In this document: one piece after another, positions 52,118 to 60,443 of the stretch | How positions within the stretch are numbered: the stretch's first letter is position 1 | Layout of the letters: the number at the start of each line of letters is the position of its first letter | Assembly: GCA_902778285.1 (NCBI GenBank) | Contig: CACYXC010000017.1 | Span: forward strand, 1-64,000 | Reading direction: 5' to 3' | Origin: Oscillospiraceae bacterium | GTDB lineage: Bacteria > Bacillota > Clostridia > Oscillospirales > Oscillospiraceae | Length of the DNA: 64,000 bases | The notes under the pieces: model-generated | What the model was told of the DNA's origin: nothing | Database searches by the model: none | Seen by the model: only the letters and a program-made list of their open reading frames with translations | Program-made: the position numbers and the translations under genes

Positions 52118-52246
52118 TCAGTAGCTCGAGTCCAGAGCCTGAACGAGCTCCGTCAGGTCCCCTCCGTCCTTCAAGATCTGCTTCGCGTCTGGAAGGAACT
52201 CCGGGTACTCCGTCTCAATCCTCTTCATCGCTTCTTCCCGACTCAT
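52118..52246 (-). CDS. Small hypothetical protein, 42 aa
   Basis: Reads MSREEAMKRIETEYPEFLPD at the start and ends LTELVQALDSSY. It is acidic and helical. The ATG at 52246 is 9 bases after GGAGG, a good ribosome site, and codon use looks normal, so it is likely a true gene despite its length. It lies between mutL and miaB on the minus strand. Function unknown; not in any family I recognise. Confidence 0.6.
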   Translation of the reverse strand: MSREEAMKRIETEYPEFLPDAKQILKDGGDLTELVQALDSSY

Positions 52247-52325
52247 TATCTGTCTCCTCCGGTCCGATAGTTCCGTTGGCATCAGCAACGTCTATTTGCT
52301 AAGAACTCATTATATCGGATTTTTG

Positions 52326-52355
52326 TTGAAAGTTCCATACCTTTTGTGTTAAAAT
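52326..52355 (+). promoter_or_regulatory. Promoter of miaB
   Basis: TTGAAA (52326-52331) and TAAAAT (52350-52355) are 18 bases apart, 37 bases before the miaB start. Confidence 0.6.
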
Positions 52356-52392
52356 CATTTGAATACTCAAAGCGAGCAGAGGACTGTCATTT

Positions 52393-53805
52393 ATGCCTTA
52401 CGAGAGAAAAGAGATCACGCCCGAACAGATCCGGGAGCAGGAGGAGGTCTGTCACCGCATTTTTGACCGCGTCACCGCCGACGGGCGGCGGCCCCTCGCC
52501 ATGGTGGACACCTACGGCTGCCAGCAGAACGAGGCCGACAGCGAGAAGCTGCGCGGATACCTGGCCGAGATGGGCTACGGCTTCACACAGGACGAGTTCC
52601 AGGCGGACGTGATCGTCATCAATACCTGCGCCGTGCGCGAGCATGCGGAGATGCGCGTGCTGGGAAACGTCGGCGCGCTCAATCACTCCAAGAAGGCCCG
52701 CCCCGGCCAGCTCATCGCCGTCTGCGGCTGCATGGTGCAGCAGGAGCACATGGCGCGGAAGATCAAGATGTCCTACCCGGTGGTGGACCTGGTCTTCGGC
52801 CCGCACGAGCTCTGGCGCTTTCCGGAGCTGCTGGAGCGCGTGATGCTAAGCGGCCGGCGCGTCTTCGCCGCCGAAAAGGACCCCGGCTCCGTGGCCGAGG
52901 GCATCCCCCAGCAGCGGGACGGCAGCGTGAAGGCCTGGCTCTCCATCATGTACGGCTGCAACAATTTCTGCACCTACTGCGTCGTGCCCTACGTGCGCGG
53001 ACGGGAGCGCTCCCGCCGGCCGGAGGACGTGCTGCGCGAGGCGCGACAGCTTGTGGAAGCGGGCTATAAGGACATCACCCTGCTCGGGCAGAACGTGAAC
53101 TCCTACGGGAAGGACCTCGACTGCGGGGTGGACTTCGCCGACCTCATCCGCATGGTCAACGCCATCCCCGGCGATTTTCGCATCCGCTTCATGACGAGCC
53201 ACCCCAAGGACGCGACCGAGAAGCTGTTTCAGACCATGGCTGCATGCGAAAAGTGTACCCACCAGCTGCACCTGCCGGTGCAGGCGGGCAGCGACCGCAT
53301 TTTAAAGGCCATGAACCGCAGCTACACGCGGGAAAAGTATCTGGAGCAGGTGCGGCTTGCCCGGCGGTACATGCCCGATCTGGTGCTGACGACGGACATC
53401 ATCGTGGGCTTTCCCGGCGAGACCGACGAGGAATTTGCCGAGACGCTCTCCCTCGTCGAGCAAGTGCGCTTCGACGCGATGTTCACCTTCATTTACTCCA
53501 AGCGCGTCGGCACGCCCGCGGCCTCCATGCCCGACCCCTATACCCGCGCCGACAAGCAGAAGCATTTCGACGCGCTCACCGAGCTTGCCAATCGCATCTC
53601 CGGCGAGAAGCACAGAGAGTACGAGGGCAGGACCCTTCGCGTGCTCATCGACGGGGAGACCGGCCGGGAGGAATACAATCTCTCCAGCCGTACCGACGGC
53701 GGCCGCCTCGTGCATCTGCACGGCGACCCTGCGCTGATCGGACAGTTTGCGGACGTGAAGATCACATCCGGCAACACCTGGGCGCTGTACGGCGAGATAG
53801 TATAA
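52393..53805 (+). CDS. miaB: tRNA-2-methylthio-N6-dimethylallyladenosine synthase
   Basis: A 470-aa radical-SAM methylthiotransferase that adds the methylthio group to i6A37. N-terminal UPF0004 domain with three cluster cysteines (DTYGCQQNEADSE, NTCAVREHAE, AVCGCMVQQ), radical-SAM motif CNNFCTYCVVPYVRGRERSR, and a C-terminal TRAM domain. It acts after MiaA, encoded nearby. In many Bacillota it is directly followed by mutS; here a DUF559 gene is inserted between them. Confidence 0.97.
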   Translation: MPYERKEITPEQIREQEEVCHRIFDRVTADGRRPLAMVDTYGCQQNEADSEKLRGYLAEMGYGFTQDEFQADVIVINTCAVREHAEMRVLGNVGALNHSKKARPGQLIAVCGCMVQQEHMARKIKMSYPVVDLVFGPHELWRFPELLERVMLSGRRVFAAEKDPGSVAEGIPQQRDGSVKAWLSIMYGCNNFCTYCVVPYVRGRERSRRPEDVLREARQLVEAGYKDITLLGQNVNSYGKDLDCGVDFADLIRMVNAIPGDFRIRFMTSHPKDATEKLFQTMAACEKCTHQLHLPVQAGSDRILKAMNRSYTREKYLEQVRLARRYMPDLVLTTDIIVGFPGETDEEFAETLSLVEQVRFDAMFTFIYSKRVGTPAASMPDPYTRADKQKHFDALTELANRISGEKHREYEGRTLRVLIDGETGREEYNLSSRTDGGRLVHLHGDPALIGQFADVKITSGNTWALYGEIV

Positions 53806-53806
53806 T

Positions 53807-53905
53807 AAGCCTTCTCCGCGCACGGAGAAGGTGCCCCGGTGCTCACACCGGGGCGGATGAGGTCTCCTGAAAGAATATGAACAGCGAAGGAGCAGGACCT
53901 CATCA
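53807..53905 (+). repeat. 99-bp direct repeat, left copy, beside the DUF559 gene
   Basis: Identical over 99 bases to 54277-54375. It contains CCTTCTCCGCGCACGGAGAAGG and CCCCGGTGCTCACACCGGGG hairpins, and ends AGGACCTCATCA. The first half belongs to the family seen at 17974-18281 and 52020-52085. Confidence 0.95.
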
Positions 53906-53924
53906 AAGCCAAAATGGGACGCTT

Positions 53925-54350
53925 ATGAAACACTATGCACCGCATTTGAGGCAAAACGCGCGGGAACTGCGAAAAAACATGACAAAGCAGGAGCGAAAGC
54001 TCTGGTATGACTTTTTAAAACAGCTGCCCGTAACAGTTAAGCGTCAGGAACTGATAGGCCATTATATCGCGGACTTCTATATTCCCTCGGTAAAGATCGC
54101 AATTGAGCTGGACGGCTCGCAGCACTTTGAAGAGCAGGGCCTGGCCTATGATAAAGCCCGGGACGACTTTTTCTCCGAGCAGGGAATCACGGTGCTGAGA
54201 TACCCCAACAACGAAGTTTCGCAGAATTTTACCGGCGTCTGCGAACATATTCTGCAAACCATCAAAACGAGAAAAGAAGCCTTCTCCGCGCACGGAGAAG
54301 GTGCCCCGGTGCTCACACCGGGGCGGATGAGGTCTCCTGAAAGAATATGA
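53925..54350 (+). CDS. DUF559 (Vsr-like endonuclease fold) protein
   Basis: A 141-aa protein beginning MKHYAPHLRQNARELRKNMT. Motifs ERKLWYDFLKQLP, GHYIADFYIPSVKIAIELDGSQHFE and RDDFFSEQGITVLRYPNNEV are those of DUF559, a PD-(D/E)xK fold related to very-short-patch-repair nucleases. About the last 25 residues are read from the right-hand 99-bp repeat, so the natural end may have been lost. The start at 53925 is preferred over 53877, which lies in the left repeat. It interrupts the miaB-mutS order; function of DUF559 proteins is unknown. Confidence 0.85.
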   Translation: MKHYAPHLRQNARELRKNMTKQERKLWYDFLKQLPVTVKRQELIGHYIADFYIPSVKIAIELDGSQHFEEQGLAYDKARDDFFSEQGITVLRYPNNEVSQNFTGVCEHILQTIKTRKEAFSAHGEGAPVLTPGRMRSPERI

Positions 54351-54375
54351 ACAGCGAAGGAGCAGGACCTCATCA
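54277..54375 (+). repeat. 99-bp direct repeat, right copy, beside the DUF559 gene
   Basis: Exact copy of 53807-53905. The DUF559 reading frame runs into it and the mutS gene begins 50 bases after it. Confidence 0.95.
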
Positions 54376-54424
54376 CTCCGTGCGCGGGGAAGCCTTGATC
54401 GAAACAGAGAAACGGAGAGACACT

Positions 54425-57022
54425 ATGGCGGAACTGACGCCCATGAAGCGGCAATATCTGGACATCAAGCAGCAGCATCAGGACTGCCTGCTCTTCTTCC
54501 GCCTGGGCGATTTCTATGAGATGTTCGACGAGGACGCGAAAGTGGCCTCGCGCGAGCTGGACCTGGCGCTGACCACCCGCGACCGCAATGTCGAGGACCC
54601 GGAGGCGCGCACGCCCATGTGCGGCGTCCCCTACCACAGCGCCGAGGCCTACATCGCGCGGCTCATCGCCAAGGGCTACAAGGTGGCCATCTGCGAGCAG
54701 ACCGAGGACCCTGCCCTGGCCAAGGGCCTCGTCTCGCGCGAGGTCATCCGCATCATCACCCCCGGCACCGTGACCGAGAGCTCCATGCTCGAGGAGGGGC
54801 GCAGCAACTATATCTGCGCCGTCCATCTGGCAAACGGCCGGGGCGGCGCCGCCTTCTGCGACATCTCCACCGGCGAATTCTGCTGCGCCGCCTTCGAGAG
54901 CGACCCCGTCTCCCACATCCTCAACGAGCTGGGGCGCTTCGCCCCGCGGGAGGCCGTGCTCTCCGCCGCCGCACTGGACGAGGAGGAGATCCCCTCCTTC
55001 CTCAAACAGAAGCTCAACGCCCTGCTGGAGTTCGGCGGCACGATGTTCGAGTACATGCCCGCGGCCGCGCGCGTATGCGAGCGCTTCGGCTACGCGGATA
55101 TCGACCAGAGCGGCCTCGGCGACGCGCCGGAGGCGGTCTGCGCCGCGGGGGCGCTGCTGCAGTACATTCAGGAGACGCAGAAATTCGACCTCAGCCACAT
55201 CCGGCAGATGGACGTGTTCGCGGGCGGGCGCTACATGGAGCTCGACTGGACCACGCGCCGCTCTCTCGAGCTGACCGAGTCCCTGCGCAGCGGGGAAAAG
55301 CGCGGCTCCCTGCTGTGGGTGCTGGACAAGACGAAGACCCCCATGGGCGGGCGCCTGCTGAGAGCCTGGGTCGAGCGGCCGCTGCTGTCGGTCGTCGCGA
55401 TCAAGCGCCGCCTCGCCGCGGTGGGCGAGCTTGCGAAAGACCATGTGGCCCGAAGCGAGCTGATGCTCGCCCTCCGGGAGATCAGCGACATGCAGCGCCT
55501 GGTCGGCCGCTGCGTCTACGGGACCGCCGGCGGCCGCGACCTGCGCACGCTTGCCAACTGCGCGGCGGTGCTGCCGCGCCTGAAAGAGCTGACGGCCCCC
55601 TTCACCGGCGCGGAGCTGCGGGATATCTGCGGCATGGACGCGCTGGAGGACATGCGTGCGGAGATCGACCGCGCCGTCTGCGACGAGCCGCCCTTCTCCG
55701 TCCGCGAGGGCGGCATCCTGCGCGCGGGCTACTCCGAGGAGCTGGACCGGCTCCGGAACGTCCGCGACAACGGCGCCCAGATGGTCACGGAGCTTGAGGC
55801 GCGCGAGCGGGAGCGCACCGGCATCAAGAAGCTGAAGGTCGGATACAACAAGGTCTTCGGCTATTACATCGACGTGCCGCGCTCCGCGGGGCTCGAGAAT
55901 GTGCCCGAGGACTACATCCGCAAGCAGACGCTGGTCTCGAACGAGCGCTATTTCACCCAGGAGCTCAAGGAGCTGGAGAACACGCTCCTGACCGCCCGGG
56001 AGCGCATCAACGAGCTGGAATATCAGTACTTCTGCGAGCTGCGCGACAGCGTGGCGGCAAAGGTCGGGCGCATCCAGGCGAGCTCCGACGCCGTGGCGCG
56101 GCTGGACGCGCTCTGTTCCCTGGCAGAGGTCGCCGTGCGCAACAACTACACCTGCCCGGAGGTGGACGCCTCCCGCGAGCTGCACATCCTGGAGGGCCGC
56201 CATCCGGTGGTGGAGCAGACGCTCAAGGAAGTGCTCTTCGTCCCGAACGACACCTATCTGAACGACGCGGACGACCGCGTCGCCATCGTGACCGGCCCGA
56301 ACATGGCGGGCAAATCCACCTACATGCGCCAGACCGCGCTCATTGTGCTGATGGCGCAGATGGGCTCCTTCGTCCCGGCGCGCTCGGCCACGATCGGCGT
56401 GGTCGACCGGGTCTTCACCCGCATCGGCGCCTCGGACGATCTGGCCTCCGGCCAGTCCACCTTCATGGTGGAGATGAACGAGATGGCGGCGATCCTGAAG
56501 CACGCCACCGCCGCCTCCCTGCTGATCCTCGACGAGATCGGCCGCGGCACCTCCACCTTCGACGGCATGGCCATCGCCCGCGCGGTGCTCGAATACTGCG
56601 CGGACAGGCGAAAGCTCGGCGCGAAGACCATGTTCGCCACGCACTACCACGAGCTGTCCGCCCTCGAGGGGGAGATTTCCGGCGTGCGCAACTACAACAT
56701 CACGGCCAAGAAGCAGGGCGGGACCCTGGTCTTCCTGCGCAAGATCATCCGCGGCGCGGCCGACGACAGCTACGGCATCGAGGTGGCAAAGCTCGCGGGG
56801 CTCCCCGAGTCCGTGATCCGCAAGGCCAAGGAATACCTGAAGGAGCTGGAGACCGAGGGCGTGGCCGCGCCCCCGGCGGGAGCGGACGAGGACCAGATCA
56901 GCTTCTCCGACGTCGGCGCCGATGAGGTGCGCCGCGCCCTGCTGGAGATCGACCTGAACACGCTCACGCCCATCGAGGGCATGAACCTGCTCTTCGAGCT
57001 GCAGCGGAAAGCGAGGGCCTGA
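54425..57022 (+). CDS. mutS: DNA mismatch repair protein MutS
   Basis: An 865-aa protein. The mismatch-reading FYE motif is in FFRLGDFYEMFDEDAK; the ATPase has Walker A GPNMAGKST, MAQMGSFVPA, DEIGRGTSTFDGMAIA and FATHYHEL. It recognises mispairs and recruits MutL. ATG at 54425 is chosen; the frame is open further upstream through the 99-bp repeat, but GGAGAG lies just before this ATG. Its stop overlaps the next gene's start. Confidence 0.98.
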   Translation: MAELTPMKRQYLDIKQQHQDCLLFFRLGDFYEMFDEDAKVASRELDLALTTRDRNVEDPEARTPMCGVPYHSAEAYIARLIAKGYKVAICEQTEDPALAKGLVSREVIRIITPGTVTESSMLEEGRSNYICAVHLANGRGGAAFCDISTGEFCCAAFESDPVSHILNELGRFAPREAVLSAAALDEEEIPSFLKQKLNALLEFGGTMFEYMPAAARVCERFGYADIDQSGLGDAPEAVCAAGALLQYIQETQKFDLSHIRQMDVFAGGRYMELDWTTRRSLELTESLRSGEKRGSLLWVLDKTKTPMGGRLLRAWVERPLLSVVAIKRRLAAVGELAKDHVARSELMLALREISDMQRLVGRCVYGTAGGRDLRTLANCAAVLPRLKELTAPFTGAELRDICGMDALEDMRAEIDRAVCDEPPFSVREGGILRAGYSEELDRLRNVRDNGAQMVTELEARERERTGIKKLKVGYNKVFGYYIDVPRSAGLENVPEDYIRKQTLVSNERYFTQELKELENTLLTARERINELEYQYFCELRDSVAAKVGRIQASSDAVARLDALCSLAEVAVRNNYTCPEVDASRELHILEGRHPVVEQTLKEVLFVPNDTYLNDADDRVAIVTGPNMAGKSTYMRQTALIVLMAQMGSFVPARSATIGVVDRVFTRIGASDDLASGQSTFMVEMNEMAAILKHATAASLLILDEIGRGTSTFDGMAIARAVLEYCADRRKLGAKTMFATHYHELSALEGEISGVRNYNITAKKQGGTLVFLRKIIRGAADDSYGIEVAKLAGLPESVIRKAKEYLKELETEGVAAPPAGADEDQISFSDVGADEVRRALLEIDLNTLTPIEGMNLLFELQRKARA

Positions 57023-57723
57023 TGATAAGACGCGACATCCCCTTTACCAGCCGCTTGAGCACCCCCGCGGCGGCGCTGGTGCTGCTGTGGCTGCCGGTGC
57101 ATATCCTCGGCCTGCCCTGGCTGCTGTACCGCGTCTTCGGCGTGACGGACGAGATCCGGCTCAACTTCCTGACCTACGGGATCGGCGCGGTCTACATGCT
57201 GATCGTTGGCTTTCGCTTCCTGCGGCGGGACTTCGACGCCCTCTGGGAGCATCCGGGCCGGATCTTTTTTCAGGTGATCGGCTGCTATGCCGCGATGCTG
57301 CTGATGAACATGGCGTTCTCCGGTCTGCTGAGCCTCTTCGTAGACGCGGCGGAGAACCCCAACAACGAGGCCGTCATGGACATGGTGGGCAGCGAGTACG
57401 GCAAAATGAGCGCCACCGCCGTCTTTCTGGCCCCCGTCGTGGAGGAGATGATCTTTCGCGCGGCCATCTTCGGCCTGCTGCGCCGCCGCAGCCGCCTGCT
57501 CGCCTATGTGCTGAGCATCGCGCTCTTCTCGATCTACCACGTCTGGGGCTACGCCCTGTCCGACCCCATGAGCTGGTTCTATCTGCTGCAGTATCTCCCG
57601 GCGGCTTATCTGCTCTGCCGCTGCTACGAGTACTGCGACAGCATCTGGGGCAGCCTGTTTTTCCACATGCTGACAAACTACGTCTCGATCCGGGCCTTGA
57701 GCCTGCTGGAGGAGCTGCTGTGA
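57022..57723 (+). CDS. CPBP family intramembrane metalloprotease
   Basis: A 233-aa membrane protein with six or seven helices. The Abi/CPBP motifs are VVEEMIFRAAIFGLLRRR (EExxxR) and SIALFSIYHVWGY (FxxxH), with a third His in SLFFHMLTNY. CPBP proteins include Rce1-like proteases and bacteriocin self-immunity proteins. Starts within the mutS stop (TGATG overlap), so it is co-translated with mutS. The substrate is unknown. Confidence 0.9.
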   Translation: MIRRDIPFTSRLSTPAAALVLLWLPVHILGLPWLLYRVFGVTDEIRLNFLTYGIGAVYMLIVGFRFLRRDFDALWEHPGRIFFQVIGCYAAMLLMNMAFSGLLSLFVDAAENPNNEAVMDMVGSEYGKMSATAVFLAPVVEEMIFRAAIFGLLRRRSRLLAYVLSIALFSIYHVWGYALSDPMSWFYLLQYLPAAYLLCRCYEYCDSIWGSLFFHMLTNYVSIRALSLLEELL

Positions 57724-58409
57724 GCGAAGGATTTGCGATCCGCCCCATCGCCCGGATGGAGAGCGATCTGCCGGAGAAGTTCGGCGTGCCCCGCCAGGCT
57801 GGGATCGTGGAAGCGCTGGAGGGCCGGATCGTCTTCGAGCCGGAATTCCGGAACCCCGACGCCCTGCGCGGGATCGAGGGCTTCTCCCACCTCTGGCTGA
57901 TCTGGCAGTTTTCCAAAGCGCTGCGGGAGGACTTCTCGCCCACGGTGCGCCCGCCGCGCCTGGGCGGCAACGAGCGCATGGGCGTCTTCGCCACGCGCTC
58001 GCCCTTTCGGCCGAACTCCCTGGGCCTGAGCTGTGTGCGTCTGCTGCGCGTGGAGCGGGACGGAGAGCGCGGCCCGGTGCTGATCGTCGGCGGCGCGGAC
58101 CTGCTCGACGGCACCCCGATCTTCGACATCAAGCCCTACCTCCCCTATGCCGACTGCCGGCCGGAGGCCCTCTCGGGTTTTGCGCCGGACCCGGGGGCGA
58201 CGCTGAGGGTCGAATTTCCGCCGGGGACGGAGGAGCGCCTCCCGCCCGAAAAGCGCGCGGCCCTGCGCGGCGTGCTCGAAAACGACCCGCGCCCGCGCTA
58301 TCAGGACGACCCCGAGCGCGTCTACGGGCTGGACTTCGCGGGGAGGAACGTGAAATTCCGTGTGGAGGGCGATACGCTCACCGTGATCGCAGTGGAGGAA
58401 GAGAAGTAA
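57720..58409 (+). CDS. tsaA: TrmO/TsaA-like tRNA methyltransferase
   Basis: A 229-aa protein with the TsaA domain: IEGFSHLWLIWQFSKAL, GGNERMGVFATRSPFRPNSLGLS and DIKPYLPYAD. TrmO methylates N6 of t6A37 in tRNA-Thr using SAM. A GTG at 57720 overlaps the stop of the CPBP gene (GTGA) and is the only sensible start, since the next in-frame codons follow the family start. The tail (GLDFAGRNVKFRVEGDTLTV) is a small C-terminal domain found in longer members. Third gene of a coupled mutS-CPBP-tsaA unit. Confidence 0.88.
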   Translation: MSEGFAIRPIARMESDLPEKFGVPRQAGIVEALEGRIVFEPEFRNPDALRGIEGFSHLWLIWQFSKALREDFSPTVRPPRLGGNERMGVFATRSPFRPNSLGLSCVRLLRVERDGERGPVLIVGGADLLDGTPIFDIKPYLPYADCRPEALSGFAPDPGATLRVEFPPGTEERLPPEKRAALRGVLENDPRPRYQDDPERVYGLDFAGRNVKFRVEGDTLTVIAVEEEK

Positions 58410-58417
58410 AAAGAAAC

Positions 58418-58548
58418 GGATTGCCGCGCCGGTGTGCGTACTGGCTCGCAATGACAGACATAAGGTTTGCGGCATCGTGACGACATGGTACCATGTTAAA
58501 CCTTGTCATTGCGAACCAGTGACCGATGTCACTGGTGTGGCAATCCGT
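58418..58548. repeat. Paired inverted intergenic repeat (BIME-like)
   Basis: CGGATTGCC...GCAATGACA and TGTCATTGCG...GGCAATCCG form two outward arms around a palindromic centre (ACATGGTACCATGT). Located between two convergent genes. The ATTGCGAACCAGTGACC sequence is typical of dispersed repeats in Oscillospiraceae. Confidence 0.7.
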
Positions 58549-58576
58549 TTTCTCTTTTTGCCGATGTCTCGTCTCG

Positions 58577-59494
58577 TTACAGCAGCGAGACCAGCTTCCT
58601 TGCCCCGTCGGCGAGAAAGGCGATGTTCTCCTCCTGCAGCACGGTGTCCCTTGCCGTGTGGATGCGCCCCATGTACAGGCCGAGCAGAGGCTTTTTCCGC
58701 ATGGCCGCCGCGCCGACGGCGACGGGGAAGTTCATCTGGTCGGAGGGGTAAAAGGCCGAGAGCGTGCTCTCAAAGTACAGCGTCTTGCCCTCGACGGCCG
58801 GGAAAGCTGCCTTCAGCGCATCCTCATAGCCCTTACGCGCCCTGCGGGACTGGACAAAGAGCAGGTGATCCCCGTCCGAGACGCAGTCGAAATTCACGAG
58901 CAGCTTGTCCTTCATGGCCTTTTTATGCCGCGAGGCGAAGAAGGCCGAGCCGAAGAGTCCGCTCTCCTCGTGGTCGAAGAAGACGAAGGCACAGTTCGCC
59001 CGCTCCTCCTCGCTCATGCGGCGGATGGTCTCCACCAGCGTCAGCACGCCCGAGGTGTTGTCGTTGACCGTGTGGGGGTTGGCCGGGCCCAGCAGGAACA
59101 CATAGAGCATGGCGCCGAAGCCGATCAGCACGCCCAGCGTCAATCCCGCGACGCCGATGCGCGGCGCGAGCAGCCAGGTCACGGCGGCCATCAGCGCCAG
59201 GAAGGGGAGCGCGATCAGCACGTTATAGAGCAGATAGATCAGAAAGTTCTTCGGCGTAATGAAATTGGGGAAGGGCAGCCGGGCACAGGTGTCATAGTGG
59301 GCGGTAAAGACCACCTTAGCCGTGTCCGGATCCCCGAGCACCAGGTTGCGGCAGCGGAGCAGGCCGCCCTCCTCGACGCGCAGACCGGGGAGGCGGCTCT
59401 GCATCATCTCGATGAAGGCCAGCTTCTGCCGCTTCGTCTTGCGGACCTGCCAGTTCTGCAGGATCTCGTACGACAGTCCGTCCACCGTGCTCAC
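58577..59494 (-). CDS. M28 family membrane metallopeptidase
   Basis: A 305-aa protein. The M28 core has FTAHYDTCARLP (His and Asp ligands), VNDNTSGVLTLVETIRRM (bridging Asp), FVFFDHEESGLFGS (Glu pair) and, near the end, a His in GRIHTARDT. Two membrane helices (LIYLLYNVLIALPFLALMAAV, GLTLGVLIGFGAMLYVFLL) are inserted between the first and second metal motif, which is unusual for M28. The start is a GTG at 59494 that overlaps the stop of the upstream gene. Likely an aminopeptidase acting at the membrane. Confidence 0.85.
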   Translation of the reverse strand: MSTVDGLSYEILQNWQVRKTKRQKLAFIEMMQSRLPGLRVEEGGLLRCRNLVLGDPDTAKVVFTAHYDTCARLPFPNFITPKNFLIYLLYNVLIALPFLALMAAVTWLLAPRIGVAGLTLGVLIGFGAMLYVFLLGPANPHTVNDNTSGVLTLVETIRRMSEEERANCAFVFFDHEESGLFGSAFFASRHKKAMKDKLLVNFDCVSDGDHLLFVQSRRARKGYEDALKAAFPAVEGKTLYFESTLSAFYPSDQMNFPVAVGAAAMRKKPLLGLYMGRIHTARDTVLQEENIAFLADGARKLVSLL

Positions 59495-60234
59495 CTGCTT
59501 ACCGTGAGCGTGCCGCCGCACTCGATCACCGGGATATACTCCCCGCCGTAGGTGCCGCCCCAGTGCCACTCGGCCTGCAGGTCCAGATCGCGCGAGCCGC
59601 CCGCGGGCAGCTGCACCGTAAAGGACTGGGAGCCGAGCTCCGTGGTCAGCAGCGCAGTGTTGCTGTCATAGGAGATGGCCGGGGAGTCGAGCGAGACATA
59701 CTGGCCGTTGAGACCGATGTTGACGCAGTTCGGCAGGGCGTTGACATAGATGCTGTAGGAGTTGAGATAGACCGTGACGCGCACGCTGATGTCGGTATCG
59801 CCGGAGACGCGGGCCTCCCAGTCGGCGCGGATGTCGATATGCGCGCCGGTGTGGGAGCTGAAGCTGCCGCTGCCGAGGAGCTTGCCCATGTCGGCGACGC
59901 CGCCGGGCGCGGGCATCGCGTCCGCCGCGGGCATGGGCGTCTCCATCACGGCTGCCGCGGGTCTGGGCGTCGGCACGGGCGTGGCGGGCGCGGCCGTCAC
60001 GGGCGTGCTCTGGCCCTGCGCCTCGCCGGGCAGGGCTGCCGCCTGCTGCGGCTGCGGGGTCACGGGCGCGGGCGTCGGCGTGTTCTCGGTCACGACCACC
60101 TCGTTGCCGGCGGGCTGGGCGGCCTCCGCCTCCCGGCGCCGGTCGAGGCTGGTCAGGAAGGTGAAGACGACCGCCACCACCAGCAGGAATACAAGAATAA
60201 ACAGCACAGCTGTGATTTTCCCTTTCACGGGCAA
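59491..60234 (-). CDS. Membrane-anchored protein with Pro/Thr linker and beta domain
   Basis: A 247-aa protein: one N-terminal membrane helix (ITAVLFILVFLLVVAVVFTFL), a long Pro/Ala/Thr-rich linker (residues about 45-110), and a beta-rich extracellular domain of about 130 residues with no motif I know. The start is TTG at 60234 or GTG at 60228, both close after AAGGAGG. Coupled with the M28 peptidase through a four-base overlap, so it may be its surface partner. Function unknown. Confidence 0.7.
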   Translation of the reverse strand: MPVKGKITAVLFILVFLLVVAVVFTFLTSLDRRREAEAAQPAGNEVVVTENTPTPAPVTPQPQQAAALPGEAQGQSTPVTAAPATPVPTPRPAAAVMETPMPAADAMPAPGGVADMGKLLGSGSFSSHTGAHIDIRADWEARVSGDTDISVRVTVYLNSYSIYVNALPNCVNIGLNGQYVSLDSPAISYDSNTALLTTELGSQSFTVQLPAGGSRDLDLQAEWHWGGTYGGEYIPVIECGGTLTVSR

Positions 60235-60310
60235 GTAACCTCCTTTTTATCCTCCCGCCCGGGCCGCCGCATCGCGGAGGCCGGGCAAGTGGTTTCAAAA
60301 AGTTACAAAC

Positions 60311-60339
60311 AGTATACAACAAATGTCGAAAAATGTCTA
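60311..60339 (-). promoter_or_regulatory. Promoter of the M28 peptidase operon
   Basis: On the minus strand TAGACA (60334-60339) and TATACT (60311-60316) are 17 bases apart, 77 bases before the start codon of the membrane-anchored protein. Confidence 0.65.
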
Positions 60340-60388
60340 CTGCTTCCGTGCAATTCTTTGGAAAGTTTCAGATTTCCGCAGATCCCTC

Positions 60389-60426
60389 TTGACAGGCCTA
60401 TATTACTGCGATATCATTTTGATATC
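60389..60426 (+). promoter_or_regulatory. SPFH operon promoter with overlapping palindromic operator
   Basis: TTGACA (60389-60394), 17 bases, TATCAT (60412-60417). GATATCA-TTT-TGATATC (60410-60426) is a perfect palindrome covering the -10 box, ending just before the AAAAGGAGG ribosome site. A protein bound there would block transcription. The ribbon-helix-helix protein encoded as the second gene of the operon is a candidate. Confidence 0.75.
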
Positions 60427-60443
60427 AAAAGGAGGTGCTTTCC

